Origin: Ostrinia nubilalis
Lineage: Eukaryota; Arthropoda; Insecta; Lepidoptera; Crambidae
DNA: 64,000 nt
Direction of reading: 5' to 3'
NCBI RefSeq assembly: GCF_963855985.1
Contig: NC_087118.1
Location: 372,001-436,000 of the forward strand
The notes beneath the pieces were generated by a model. That model ran no database searches. It was not told where the DNA came from and saw only the letters and a program-made list of their open reading frames with translations. This document shows, one piece after another, positions 11,403-23,370 of the stretch (position 1 is its first letter; each line of letters begins with the position of its first letter). A program made the translations under genes and the position numbers.

Positions 11403-11938
11403 TAAAAGGAGAAACTGACTGACTGTCTGACAGATCAACGCACAGCCTAAACGGCTAAACGTAGGCACTTGAAATTTAGAAGGGACGTAGTTTAGGTACC
11501 GTAGAGGTGCACTAAGAAAGGAAATCCCGAAATTACCACGGGAACGGGAATTAGCGGAAAAATCCTTTTGTATGAAAAATCTAAACCGCTTAAGTTAGAT
11601 GCTTGAAATTTGGTGTGCAGGTACCTTAGTAAACTTAAAGCTTAGGTACAACAGGATATCGTAAAATTCCCACAGGAACGGGATTTGGCGGGAAAAAACA
11701 TATGTATGAAAAAATCTAAACTGCGTAAGATAGACGCTTGAAATTTCGCATGCAGGTACCTTAGTAAACTTAAAGCTTAGTTACAACAGGATATTGCAAA
11801 ATTCCTACGGGAACGGGAGTTAGCGGGAAAAACATTTGTATGAAAAAAATCTAAACCGCTTAAGATAGATGAAGGGGGTAAAACGGGATCCACGCGTACG
11901 AAGTCGCGGGCGGCCGCTAGCTATCATCTAATCTTCTA

Positions 11939-13153
11939 TCTAAATATATAAAAGGAGAAACTGACTGACTGACTGACAGATCAACGCACAGCCTAAACGG
12001 CTAAACGTAGGCACTTGAAATTTAGAAGGGACGTAGTTTAGGTACCGTAGAGGTGCACTAAGAAAGGAAATCCCGAAATTACCACGGGAACGGGAATTAG
12101 CGGAAAAATCCTTTTGTATGAAAAATCTAAACCGCTTAAGTTAGATGCTTGAAATTTGGTGTGCAGGTACCTTAGTGAATTTAAAGCTTAGGTACAACAG
12201 GATATCGTAAAATTCCCACGGGAACGGGAGTTAGCGGGAAAAAACATATGTATGAAAAAATCTAAACTGCGTAAGATAGACGCTTGAAATTTGGCATGCA
12301 GGTACCTTAGTAAACTTAAAGCTTAGTTACAACAGGATATTGCAAAATTCCTACGGGAACTGGAGTTAACCGCTGAAGATAGATGAAGGGGGTAAAACGG
12401 GATCCACGCGTACGAAGTCGCGGGCGGCCGCTAGCTATCATCTATCTTTCTATATAAATAAAAAAGAAACTGACTGACTGACTGACAGATCAACGCACAG
12501 CCTAAACGGCTAAACGTAGGCACTTGAAATTTGGAAGGGACGTAGTTTAGGTACCGTAGAGGTGCACTAAGAAAGGAATTCCCGAAATCACCACGGGAAC
12601 GGGAATTAGCGGAAAAATCCTTTTGTATGAAAAATCTAAACCGCTTAAGTTAGATGCTTGAAATTTGGTGTGCAGGTACCTTAGTAAATTTAAAGCTTAG
12701 GTACAACAGGATATCGTAAAAATCCCACGGGAACGGGAGTTAGCGGGAAAAAACATATGTATGAAAAAATCTAAACTGCGTAAGATAGACGCTTGAAATT
12801 TGGCATGCAGGTACCTTAGTAAACTTAAAGCTTAGTTACAACAGGATATTGCAAAATTCCTACGGAAACTGGAGTTAACCGCTGAAGATAGATGATGAAG
12901 GGGGTAAAACGGGATCCACGCGTACGAAGTCGCGGGCGGCCGCTAGCTATCATCTATCTATCTATATAAATAAAAATGAATTGATGTTCGTTAGTCTGAT
13001 TATAACTCGAGAACGACTGGGCCGATTGAGCTGATTTTGGTTTTAAAATGTTTATCGTAGTCCAGGTCTAAACGGTGAGTAAATACGCGCGCGATATTGT
13101 TTTTCTGTGACAGACAAAATTCCACGCGGGCGAAGCCGCGGGCGGAAAGCTAG
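11939..13153 (+). mobile_element. Helitron module H1-H2-Hs, second copy
   Basis: The units are 11,939-12,434, 12,449-12,946 and 12,961-13,153. The module matches 5115-6329 with a constant offset of 6,824 bp and only a few substitutions. Together with H0 just upstream, the duplicated block is H0-H1-H2-Hs. It ends CTAG then TTTACTATATGGG, which is LINE 3' sequence, the probable insertion target. Confidence 0.8.
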
Positions 13154-13258
13154 TTTACTATATGGGTTGAAACTCTTACTGAACCCACTACCTACTGTAA
13201 TCGATTATGACATTCAAAATGATTTAAGGTATCTACTCAGGACTACTCTAGAAAGTAA

Positions 13259-13590
13259 AATAATAAAAAGTAAAAAAACTAAAACACAACTACGACAAAA
13301 AACGACGCTGAAAAAGTATAAAACAAGATTTTCAGAATACTAAACTGAACAAAGTTGCTAATGTAGTTGCATAGTAATTTTCATGTTTGGAAAACCGCAG
13401 TCACACGTTGTCAAAGTGCTACGGTAGGTAGGTATATGTAACGTGTGACTACGCCTTTCCAAACATGAAAATTACTATGCAACTACATTAGCAACTTTGT
13501 TCAGTTTAGTATTCTGAAAATCTTGTTTTATACTTTTTCAGCGTCGTTTTTTGTCGTAGTTGTGTTTTAGTTTTTTTACTTTTTATTATT
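13259..13590. mobile_element. hairpin MITE FB5 (about 150-bp arms)
   Basis: A near-perfect inverted repeat runs from AATAATAAAAAGTAAAAAAAC to the reverse of this at 13,590, folding around a short loop near 13,425. It lies inside LINE 3' sequence. An ORF of 78 codons across the left arm is spurious. Confidence 0.75.
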
Positions 13591-14077
13591 TGTACTATTT
13601 TGGTGATAAAGTGTATTTGTGGCGCATAATATTAACAAAAGTTAAATTGATGAACTAATAAGTAGTAAAGACGCTATGAACGAAAAGATGTGAATTATAT
13701 GCAATTATCCCATGAATACAGGTAAAGTCACAAGCAAATGCTAGTAATATATATATATTCAAAATGTACAAGTAAAGCGCTATCAAATGATACCAAACAC
13801 GGCATATTTATCTTAACTTTATTTTTTTACTCTGTATGTTTTGTCCGCTAGAGGACGCCACATTAGATTTTGTGAAACCCCATATAGCCTATAACTAGCG
13901 GACAATTAAGATGCTTCTAATGATATGTCATTTGTCGAATTCTGATAAGTAGTTTAGAAGTTACGAGGGTACACATGAACATACATACATACATACATAC
14001 ATACATACATACATACATACATACATACATAGCCTGTCAAAATCATACCCCTCCTTTTGCTTTGCCGTAGTCGGGTA
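13591..14077. repeat. AT-rich spacer with (CATA)n microsatellite
   Basis: The stretch lies between two blocks of LINE 3' sequence. It contains a short inverted pair, GTCCGCTAG and CTAGCGGAC, near 13,852 and 13,900, and a clean CATA microsatellite at 13,980-14,030 followed by AGCCTGTCAAAATCATACCCC. The microsatellite may be the variable 3' tail of the minus-strand LINE. No gene is present. Confidence 0.55.
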
Positions 14078-15995
14078 AAAATCTTTCATAACCATTGAAG
14101 TCAAGGGTTCTTGCTTGAAGACTTTTTTTAATCATGTCTGTCGGTACTATAAGTGCCAAGAAGTAGTTATATAGCTAGGTAAAGGGTAGATATCTACCTA
14201 ATGTACCTTACACCATAAACAGTAGACCAGTAGTGAATATTTTATTGTCAATAATCGACTTTGGCTACCTAGTACCTACAAACGTAGGTTCTAGTTTGAA
14301 AGGTTTTGGCGTGAAATGAGGTAATAGGGGGCTGTAGTAAGTTTCTTATATTTACCAACGGTAGAGGCAAAAATGTCCAAGTCATTGAAAAGTTTGTTGT
14401 GCGTTAATGACATTCTGTTTATGGGACATCGTAGTCCGGCATTAGTCCGACAAGCTGTAGTTGAGAACAACTCATTACAACGTGTAGATCTCATATTTGC
14501 TTTTGTAGGCACTCTATAATACACTTCATTAGTCAACTCGATACAGTCGTACCTGTTGTGACATATGTCGTATAGTAGCATTGTTTCCAATTGTGCACGT
14601 CTCAATTTTAAGTCTAGTAGATTATATTCGGTTAGTAATTCCTGATATGGTACTCTTTTCCTGGCATATTTGTAATGTACAAATCGCAAGAATTTTTTTT
14701 GTAATAATTCTAGTTTACTGGTGTATTTGTCATACAGAGGATTCCAGACACTGACTGCATACTCTACTTGTGACCTAATAAGAGACTTGAATAGATATAA
14801 TAGTGTTGATGGTTTTTTGAACTTAACGCCGGAACGAGCCACGAAACCATACATCTTATAGGCCTTATTTAGGATATTCTCGATGTGAACATCGAGGTGC
14901 AACTTCGTATCGAGTGTAATCCCCAGGTCCCTTACACTAATATCCCTTTTTAGAGTTGCACCACAAAGCGAATATGGGAATATATTTATTTTACGTTTTT
15001 TTGTAAATGTGATTACCTTACATTTTTCCAAGCTAAGATTAAGTTTGTTTCTGTAGCAGTAATTAGAAAGGCGATTCAAGTCATCCTGAAACTTGATGTG
15101 ATCTTCATGGTTTTCCATTCTACAGTATATCTTTAAATCATCTGCATATAACAAGAAATTACAATTATGGAAGCAGTCACTTATGTCATTGATGAAGATA
15201 ATAAATAAAAGTGGTCCCAGTATCGAACCCTGTGGTACCCCAGAGCTAACATTGACATATTCTGACTCGAAACCCTTAACTACTACCTTCTGAGTTCGGT
15301 TGGAGATGTAAGACCTATACCAACGCCAAAGGTTGCCCCTTATCCCATTGAAAGCGAGCTTTTCCAAAAGTATCATATGATCCACTCTGTCGAAAGCCTT
15401 ACGAAAGTCGGTATAAACACTGTCAATTTGTTTGTTGGCTTCAAAACCTTTGAAAAGAAAAGTTATATACAGGGTGTTTCTTATAAGGTGTCAAGCCGAA
15501 GGCAGGTGATAGGTGAGGACTAGACCTATCGATTTCACCCCCATGTATGTTCTACGATTTTTCATAGTTTAGAAGTTATCGTTAATTTTGTGATTTTTTC
15601 AAATTGTATGACCCAGTAGGCTTTAAATTTTTTTATCTTTTTTTTGGGTCGCCTTTTCTCAGATTTCTTTTTTTTGACAGATTCCCTATTAATTGCAGAT
15701 TTTTGAAAAAAATAATCAACTTCCTATCTTTGATGCAAGATACAAAATTTTTGCTAGAAACATAAAAAATATGCTTTTAGCGGAACATTCTAAAATTTTC
15801 AACTTAAAGGTTTGAAAAAAAAAAGAACTTCCATAGGTCCAAAATAATTTTAAAAACTGCGCAGTTTTCTGAACTTTCATAATAACACAAAAAAACATGT
15901 ACTTAATAGGCCATTATTTTCTGTAATCGCTCCACTCAAGTGGCAAGTTGGAGATTCCGTTACATGTTTTTGACTTTCTTAGGACTAAGTAATGT

Positions 15996-16256
15996 TTGCA
16001 ATCCCTTAAGTTTACGTTATGTAGAACACATTTAGAGACAATATCTGAAAAGAACATTTTTATCCACAACGAGGAAGCTCTTGCCCTTCATCTGGTATAC
16101 AATAGGGAATATGAAAATATTGATGAACTGCGGACAAAGCTGACTGAAGCACAAAACCAAATTAAAATGAAGAAGAAGGTTTTACAAATAATTTTTTTGC
16201 GTCGTTGTCGAATGTGCATTCAGGTCAACGGCGGACATTTTGAACATTTACTTTAA
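15996..16256 (+). pseudogene. mariner-like transposase C-terminal remnant in FB-B
   Basis: The 86-codon frame reads IDELRTKLTEAQNQI and then RRCRMCIQVNGGHFEHLL before the stop. The Arg/Cys stretch and terminal GGHFEHLL resemble the end of DUF4817/IS630-type insect transposases. The upstream part of the frame is arm sequence of the foldback, not transposase. It is better preserved than the FB-A copy. Confidence 0.5.
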
Positions 16257-16274
16257 ATTAAATCATTACACCCT

Positions 16275-16349
<75 letters not shown>

Positions 16350-16411
16350 CTTTCCCTTTCTCTCACACTAATAATATGTAGGTATATCGAATTTAATCGT
16401 AAAGTAACAAC

Positions 16412-16490
16412 CACCACTGTGGTCTAGTGGTAAGGCCACCTATTTAGGACAGCCAATTCCTCTGTGGTTTAGGATTCCGAGTGAAGCTCG
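16412..16490 (+). repeat. tRNA-like SINE head inside FB-B
   Basis: GTGGTCTAGTGGTAAGGCC resembles a pol III A box and TGTGGTTTAGGATTCCGAG a degraded B box. It is the same captured fragment as at 8755-8835, in the orientation expected from the inverted placement of FB-B relative to FB-A. Confidence 0.5.
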
Positions 16491-18720
16491 CTGATCATCC
16501 ATCAGTTTCCATCAGGTCAGATGAATGGCAAGAGATTCCTCGTTGTGGATAAAAAAATGATCTGTTCAGTTATTGTCTTTAAATGTGTTCTACGTAACGT
16601 AAACTTAGAGAATTGCAAACATTAGTTAGTCCTAAGAAAGTCAAAAACATGTAACGGAATCTCCGACTTACCACTTTAGTGGAGCGATTACAGAAAATAA
16701 TGGCCTATTAAGTACATGTTTTTTTGTGTTATTATGAAAGTTCAAAAAACTGCGCAGTTTTTTAAATTATTTTGGACCTACGGAATTTCTTTTTTTTTTT
16801 TAACCTTTAAGTTGAAAATTTTAGGATGTTCCGCTAAAAGCATATTTTTTTATGTTTCTAGCAAAAATTTTGTATCTTGCATCAAAGATAGGAAGTTGAT
16901 TATTTTTTTCAAAAATCTGCAATTAATAGGGAATCTGTCAAAAAAAAGAAATCTGAGAAAAGGCGACCCAAAAAAAAGATAAAAAAATTTAAAGCCTACT
17001 GGGTCATACAATTTGAAAAAATCACAAAATTAACGATAACTTCTAAACTATGAAAAATCGTAGAACATACATGGGGGTGATATCGATAGGTCTAGTCCTC
17101 ACCTATCACCTGCCTTCGGCTTGACACCTTACAAGAAACACCCTGTATATAAGCATGTTAGTTACAGTGGATCGTTGTTTGACAAACCCATGTTGTTGAG
17201 GTATTATATTTCTTCGTAAAAATGAATATCGATGGTGGAAGTATCAATTAATGTAAGGGACATTTTGGCCAAAATGAGTTATATATACCAACGCATTCAG
17301 AATTTTCGGCTCTATCGATTGGTATACTTGAAATGTTGATATCTTTAAAAAAATGTCCCTTACCTTACACATTTTTAGTCGTCTGAATACGACTTTTGGG
17401 GAAACAATTGATTTAAAGGACGTAAATTTGTTTTAATAATACAATTCAGCCCTTACCCTAAACTTTTGGTTTTAACATTGAACCTTACTTAATTTGAAAC
17501 TTTTTGATTTATCACAATTAGGCCCTTACGTTAATATGTATACAAGAATTTCTGTACCCCCAGTGAAAAGGGATCTAACTCGACTTAGATCAAAATTGAC
17601 TTTATAACATAATGTCGATAGTGGAAATATCAATTACTGTAAGGGACAAAACACGACTTTTCAGGAGAGCCAAAAAACGATTTTTTTTTCTTTATACCTC
17701 AATATCTTTTTATGTGATGTTACGATTTAAATAGTTTCTATGGCAAAGTTTCTTAGAATTTTCTGTTCTTTCATAATATAAACGCCAAATTTTCGAAAAA
17801 TGGGTAGTTTAAAAGATAGCATGTCCCTTACATTAAAAAAACGAGCTTGACTGTACCTTACAATGTTGAAATTTCACAGTATGGAATGTCATGTATGTTG
17901 TAAGGTACATTTAAGAATAAACACGACAGTAATATTATTGTAACTTGACAATTTTAACATTGAAACCTGATGTAAGTAGAGGTTGCATTCGAGTATTCAT
18001 TAACAAAACGAAGAGAAGAGATAGAAACAAGACAACTTAGTGTTCACAAATGCAGTTGGAGGCATCAAATACACATCACCAACAAAACATTTAGTCACTG
18101 ATGATGCCTACGTCTGCATTTGTGAACAAGTTGTCTTGTTTATATCTTTTTCTGTTCATTTTTACGCAGTTAGGTTTTTTTTTTCAATCATCGTTCGTTC
18201 GTTTTAGCCGAATGACGTCCACTGCTGGACAAAAGTCTTCCCCCAAGGATTTCCACAACAACCGGTCCTGCGCCGCCCGCATCCAGGCACCTCCTACAAC
18301 CTTCACCAGATCGTCGGTCGACCTAGTGGGGGTCTGCAGCACATTACGTCTTCCAGCTCGTGGTCGCCACTCAAGAATTTTTCTGCCCCAGCGGCCATCA
18401 GCTTTGCAAGCTACGAGCTCCATCCACTGCCACTTGATTTTAGCGATTCTGCGGACTATGTCAGTCACTTTGGTTCTCCTGCGGATCACGTCATTTCTGG
18501 TTCAATCACTACGAGCATAGCACGCTCCATCGCCTTTGACCTTGAGTCTTCTTATGAGGCCCACAGTAAGCGACCACGTCTCAGATCCATAAGTTATCAA
18601 AGACTTTTGTCTTGAGACAGTGCGATATTTCAGACGTGAGAATATCACGAAGCTTCCTGAACGTTGCCAGCCGAGTTGGATTCGACGATTGACCTCTTCC
18701 TCGAAGTTAGACCTACCTAA

Positions 18721-18903
18721 GGCTGGTTTTAGTGTCACGCGGACCGTCAGTGCGGATCGCTCCGCACAGCCAATCTGTATGAACTGATAGGGAGCGAGCG
18801 ATTCCTGCGGACCGCATTACTCTAAAACGTTTCCTCGAAGTTTACAGATCGGCTGTGTGAAGCGGATCCGCACTGGACGGTCCGCGTGACACTATAACCA
18901 GCC
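18721..18903. mobile_element. PIF/Harbinger-like MITE, copy in C2
   Basis: The same 183-bp MITE as at 3717-3899 sits at the same place in the RTE fragment, with TAA (TTA on the other strand) at both sides. Identity of position shows C1 and C2 descend from one C element that had already acquired the MITE. Confidence 0.8.
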
Positions 18904-18931
18904 TAACTGGACTGTTTGTACTAGGTATATA

Positions 18932-20036
18932 CAGTGTGAGTCACGTTAAAGTGTACATATGAAAATAGATGAAACTAGACCTATTTTTATCGACAAAAAA
19001 GAGGTAAAAAAATTTTTGAGATTTTTTTTTAATTTTTTATAGAATTTTTTTTCTTCGATTTACTTATTGTAAAGAAAACGTAATAACTTTTAAACTAAGC
19101 GGTATATCCTGATAAAATAAAAACAGTAATAATGCTAAATAACAGGCGATTCTAAAAAAATACATAAAGTACAGAAAAAAGGCCAACAAATAATAAAAAA
19201 TTATACTTTTTGAAAAAAATCTGCTTTGAAATTCGTGTTTTTTTTGGTTATTTGATAAATTTCTCCAAAAAATGCCCCTATAACCGGTGGTTTTTATTGC
19301 GTTGTATTATTTTCTATCGTATTACCTTCGTAAAACCAAAAATCGCATGTCTCTATCCCTATCACAACATTTGCTATGATCGTTTGAACAAAGGCCTTAC
19401 ACAACATTATTCTCCGCTACAGGTAGAGACAATTTTAATTTTAACTAAAATGCTTATTTTACTTCAAAATCTTTTGTTTTTATTTGAAATCTAACTTGTC
19501 TTTATCAAAATTACAAATCTAGAGCCATTTTCAGTTTCGTTGTTAATGAAGCATTGAATGGCGCGCCCGGAGAGGCTTAGTTCAAACGATCATTGCAAAC
19601 GTTGTGATAGGGATAGAGACATGCGATTTTTGGTTTTACGAAGGTAATACGATAGAAAATAATACAACGTAATAAAAACCACCGGTTATAGGGGCATTTT
19701 TTGGAGAAATTTATCAAATAACCAAAAAAACACGAATTTAAAGGCAGATTTTTTTCAAAAAGTATCATTTTTTATTATTTGTTGGCCTTTTTTGTGTATT
19801 TTATGTATTTTTTTAGTATTGCCTGTTATTTAGCATTATTACTGTTTTTATTTTATCAGGATATACCGCTTAGTTTAAAAGTTATTACGTTTTCTTTACA
19901 ATAAGTAATTCGAAGAAAAAAAATTCTATAAAAAATTTTAAAAAAAATTAAAAAAATTTTTGACCTCTTTTTTGTCGATAAAAATAGGTCTAGTTTCATC
20001 TATTTTCATATGTACACTTTAACGTGACTCACACTG
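18932..20036. mobile_element. foldback element FB3-1 (1.1 kb)
   Basis: The termini are CAGTGTGAGTCACGTTAAAG and mirror, flanked by TATA/TA. The arms of about 457 bp (to 19,388 and from 19,581) surround a loop of about 190 bp. It inserted in the RTE fragment of C2. The C1 sequence ACTAGGTATATATAATTG (reverse strand, about 3,695) is the unoccupied site. No coding capacity is evident: the 94- and 63-codon ORFs lie in the mirror arms. A second copy is at 37,839. Confidence 0.85.
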
Positions 20037-21244
20037 TATAAGTGTCAACAACTGCCGAGTGTAGAGTATCCAACCTTTAGAGGAGTGGGTGCAACACGGA
20101 CATTTGACATGATTTTGTCTTGTCCATGTTTCATTTTAAGACCCCCTCGTTGAGAGGCTCGACTCAGGCCATTGTGCATTGTGCCTAGATCTTCCACGGT
20201 CTCAGCCATGGCTATGATATCGTTTGCGAATCGAAGGTGGGTTATTTACTCACCGTTGATATTTATGCCGAATCCGTTCCAGTCCAGAAACAGTTTCGGA
20301 GTTTTCAGTGCCCCCTGTCTGCTGCTGCAACTGGTTTCGAGTCTTGATCCTGGAGACGGAATGACATTGTGGCGTTTTCGTACAAGCCTTTCAACATTTC
20401 GATGTATCGATATAGGTAGTCAATTTGACACCGTTGGAGAAACTGTAGTAGGTACTGCCCAGGTCTCGATCGAAGCTTTCTCATAGTCCACAAACGCCAG
20501 GCAAAGTGACTGACTATATTCCTCGGTCTTCTGTATAATCTGCCGTGGCGTATGTATGTGGTGTACTAAAGCGATTGAGAGATTGAGAGGCTGGAAGTCA
20601 TCGAGCTTACGAGCGAGACGATTCGTAATGACTCTCGAAAACAGCTTGTAGACATGGCTCGGAAGTGAGATGGGTCTATAATTCTTCAACAAGGTTTTGT
20701 CGCCTTTTTTGAAGAAGAGTGTCACCACACTTCTTTTCCTTCGAGGATGACGGAATTGAACAGCTTCTGAAGAGCCTTCAGCCCCTCGGTCAAAAACCCA
20801 ACTGCGTAAAAATGAACAGAAAAAAGATAGAAACAAGACAACTTAGTGTTCATAAGTGTAGTAGGAGTGGGAGGCATTAAATGCATATCACCACCAAAAA
20901 AAGTAACTGATATCCTATATGCATATTAACGTAAGGGCCTAATTATAATAAATCAAAAAGTTTTAAATGAAGTAAGGTTCAATGAGTTCAAAAGTTAAAA
21001 CCAACAGTTTAGGGTAAGGGCTGAATTGTATTATTAAAAGGAATTTACGTCCTTTAAATCATTTGTTTCCCCAAAAGTCGTATTCAGACGACTAAAAATG
21101 TTTAAGGTAAGGGACATTTTTTTAAAGATATCAACATTTCAAGTATACCAATCGATAGAGCCGAAAATTCTGAATGCGTTGGTATATATAACTCATTTTG
21201 GCCAAAATGTCCCTTACATTAATTGATACTTCCACTATCGATGT

Positions 21245-21929
21245 GAATCTCTGAAAAATTAGCTATTTTTGCATCTAATCGGTATGTTTCTACGACGTAT
21301 AGAAAAGAAAATAATTTTGTGCCAAATGATACAAGTAAGGCTTCGTGAACCAATTTTGAGTTTTCTTTCGTGTATATTGATACATGTCTACTTTTAACAA
21401 AGTGTACCGGAGGCTTCTTTCAATTTTTTATTGTGTCAAGAGGTACGACTCGTGTTACTACTTTTTACACGATTGAAGTTGTTTAGATTGAATTTGTGAT
21501 TAACAATATAAGATGACTCATATTAATATACACAAAAAAAACTATGTATTGTTGGTTGGTGAAAAAGAATGTAACTTAATTTATAGCACAAAAAGTAAAA
21601 GACAAATGATTATTTATTTTGTGTATAATGATTCAATTAGACTAATACCATTAACCACAAAAGTTTCGTACATGTGTAAAATGTTATCAGTTACTTATAT
21701 CAAAAACGTTTGAAAATCGCAACTAATGGTTTGGTTAATTATTTGGTGTAAAATGATATAACTTAGCCCAATTGTCAGATTAAAGGAAAACATAATGCGT
21801 AGTTTATAAATCAAAGAACTTTAGTTAATAGTTTTAATAAATAATGGTTAACATCTACTAGTAAAACATATTATAATTGAATTCATAGTGCCTAACGTTG
21901 TCAATAAAAGTACTTAATAAGTGCATTAT
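21245..21929. other. AT-rich interior of element Y, no gene recognised
   Basis: The sequence is strongly AT-rich. A 66-codon ORF (21,513-21,713, +) has lysine- and tyrosine-rich composition and matches no family I know. Its length is not exceptional, so I do not call it. GTGTAAAATGATAT at about 21,748 repeats the motif found at the right end of Y. Confidence 0.4.
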
Positions 21930-23370
21930 AGAATTTACAAGAGCTCCAACTACCAGAACTCTTTATAAACAAAACTCATCACCTTAGACAACAAATTGAA
22001 CTGGGCGAGTCATGTCGAGAACAAAATAAAAATGGCCTGTTTAGCATTCCATCAGTGCAAGAGACTCATTGGTAGTAGATGAGGTCTCAACCCAAAGATA
22101 ACACTGGCTCTAGACGTCGGTTATATGGCCCTCTTACACATATTATTATAGATCACTTGTGTGGTGGCACAGAACACAACTATCAACAGCAAGATCAAAA
22201 CTCCAAAGCCTGCAACGCCTAGTAAGCATAGCGGCCACTAGTTGTATGAGAACCACTCCATCGACATCACTTGAGTACCTTCTGAATCTCAGATCTTTAG
22301 ACCTCATCATTCAGGAGGAAGCGCAAGCAGCCGCTCTAAGACTTAAAGGTAAGAACGGCATATAGAAGCAAAACAAGGAGACAGGACATTCCACGATCCT
22401 GCACAAAACCCTAATAAAAGAAATACCTCTCACCGAGGCACCTATCGGCAGAATTCCCTGTGTTCACTCTTCGACTGAAGATATAATATCCAGCTTACAG
22501 CGGAAACGCAAGATTGCTCTGGAATCAATGAAGTTAGAATATTACACTGACGGCTCCAAAACCCAAAAAGGTACGGGAGCTGGTGTCTTCTCGAATTACC
22601 TAAATATACTAAGAATATCAACAACACTAGATAAACACAATACAATTTTCCAAGCAGATTGCAATCAGTGCAGCACAGGCGGTTGCAACCATAGACATCC
22701 GAGGTCTGAATATAAAAATAATCTCAGATAGTGCAAGCAATACAAAGCAACTTAATATACTACATTATAATACTTATATTGGAATGCCATGACGCGCTCC
22801 TAAGTCATTGCAGATGCAAATGGCGTTACCCTGCACTCCTGATGTGGATCAAAGGACACAGTAACTCCTTGGGCAACGACGCAGCAGATGAACTGGCCAG
22901 AAGGGGATCGTACACGACGGTATTTGGTCCGGAACAATTATAATGCCGATACCATAAGCACATATCAAGACCTGGCTGCGCTCCAAAATAGAAAAATAAC
23001 ACCACACAGAATGGAAAGATTGTGAAAGATGTAGGCAAACAAAAGATGCAGTTGTGGATATTATATCGAAAAAGTTAAAGACTCATAAGACTAAACAGGG
23101 ACAACATCCGCAAGATCCTAAGTGTAATAACAGGTATGTTAAACAAACACCTACACAGTATAGCTGTACAGACAGCCTGCTGTGCAGAAGATGCATGGAG
23201 GCAGAAGAAAAACCACAGCACGTGCACAAGGAGTGCAGAAGCGTAGCAGATCAACAGGCTCAAATTCTCCAATCACCAGGGTCGATTCAGAAGGCCTGCA
23301 GAGACCTAGATAGGCTGCTGCTACCTGGGGGGATCTGGAGCGGTTGGAATAGGAAGATCAAATAGCGCAC
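21930..23370 (+). pseudogene. RNase-H-bearing non-LTR retrotransposon (I/R1-like), 3' half
   Basis: A decayed plus-strand pol shows, in order: the RT thumb region (LDNKLNWASHVENKIK, then SCMRTTPSTSLEYLL and LDLIIQEEAQAAALRL); an RNase H domain (YYTDGSKTQKGTGAGVFS for the first Asp, WIKGHSNSLGNDAADELAR for the late His and Asp); and a C-terminal Cys/His knuckle (CRRCMEAEEKPQHVHKEC). The frame is lost at least three times. The endonuclease and RT core are missing. RNase H after RT is characteristic of I- and R1-related clades. I cannot assign it more closely. It is a passenger inside Y. Confidence 0.75.

Larger units (their letters stand above)
8084..11920 (+). mobile_element. Helitron H0, second copy, split by FB-A and FB2-2
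   Basis: The Helitron 5' end TCTAAATATA is at 8084-8093 and the rest (TAAAAGGAGAAACTGACTG) resumes at 11,403. Two foldback elements, FB-A and FB2-2, sit side by side between them, each using a TA in the AT-rich 5' terminus. It shares with the 2,139 copy the variants CACAGGAACGGGATTTGGCGG and GAAATTTCGCATG, so it duplicates that copy. It ends GCGGCCGCTAG. Confidence 0.8.
15470..17145 (+). mobile_element. foldback element FB-B (1.68 kb, mariner-like)
   Basis: The CAGGGTGTTTCTTATAAGG and mirrored ends are flanked by TA within TATATA. The arms are about 620 bp. The loop carries a CT/CA microsatellite (about 16,275-16,345), the tRNA-like SINE head on the + strand (16,412-16,490) and the transposase C-terminus. 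It is the same element as FB-A in the opposite orientation. Removing it together with one TA leaves the host LINE frame open (M-L-I-Y-I-T), confirming the TA duplication. Confidence 0.85.
14291..17225 (-). pseudogene. Jockey-like LINE reverse transcriptase, interrupted by FB-B
   Basis: The 364-codon minus-strand ORF 15,385-14,291 is the C-terminal part of a non-LTR reverse transcriptase. It shows SSGVPQGSILGPLLF, the catalytic LLYADDLKIY, a VRDLGITLDTKL segment and the thumb. Upstream the frame (DFRKAFDRVD side) runs to 15,470, where FB-B is inserted. Beyond FB-B it resumes at 17,146 with QQHGFVKQRSTVTNMLI in the same frame once one TA is counted. There is no endonuclease: the 5' side meets the C-large left end at 17,230. 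Its 3' UTR continues to about 14,078 and matches 814-1071. It is a dead copy, first 5'-truncated or cut and then hit by two DNA transposons. Confidence 0.8.
18184..20790 (-). pseudogene. RTE reverse-transcriptase fragment in C2, interrupted twice
   Basis: This is the minus-strand counterpart of the C1 fragment. 20,790-20,040 holds the RT part (FFKKGDKTLLKNYRPISL). After FB3-1 and the Harbinger MITE, 18,720-18,184 holds the C-terminus (RTKVTDIVRRIAKIKWQW to CPAVDVIRLKR). The endonuclease and the FADD core are absent, and there are several frameshifts. It shares the same internal deletions as C1. Confidence 0.8.
17616..21240 (-). mobile_element. composite DNA transposon C, copy C2
   Basis: C2 lies in reverse orientation relative to C1, with termini CGATAGTGG and CCACTATCG and ATGT duplications at 17,612-17,615 and 21,241-21,244. 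It inserted 60 bp inside the left end of Y. It carries the same RTE fragment and the same Harbinger MITE as C1, plus the foldback FB3-1 (18,932-20,036). Without FB3-1 it is about 2.5 kb. Confidence 0.8.

Noticed and set aside
16412..16490. Functional tRNA gene
   Set aside because: A- and B-box-like sequences are present but the B box is broken and the cloverleaf arms do not pair. It sits in a transposon loop.
17230..17550. Solo left end of C, independent of the right end at 26,755
   Set aside because: The flanking ATAT occurs both at 17,226 and 26,756, which links the two ends as one element.
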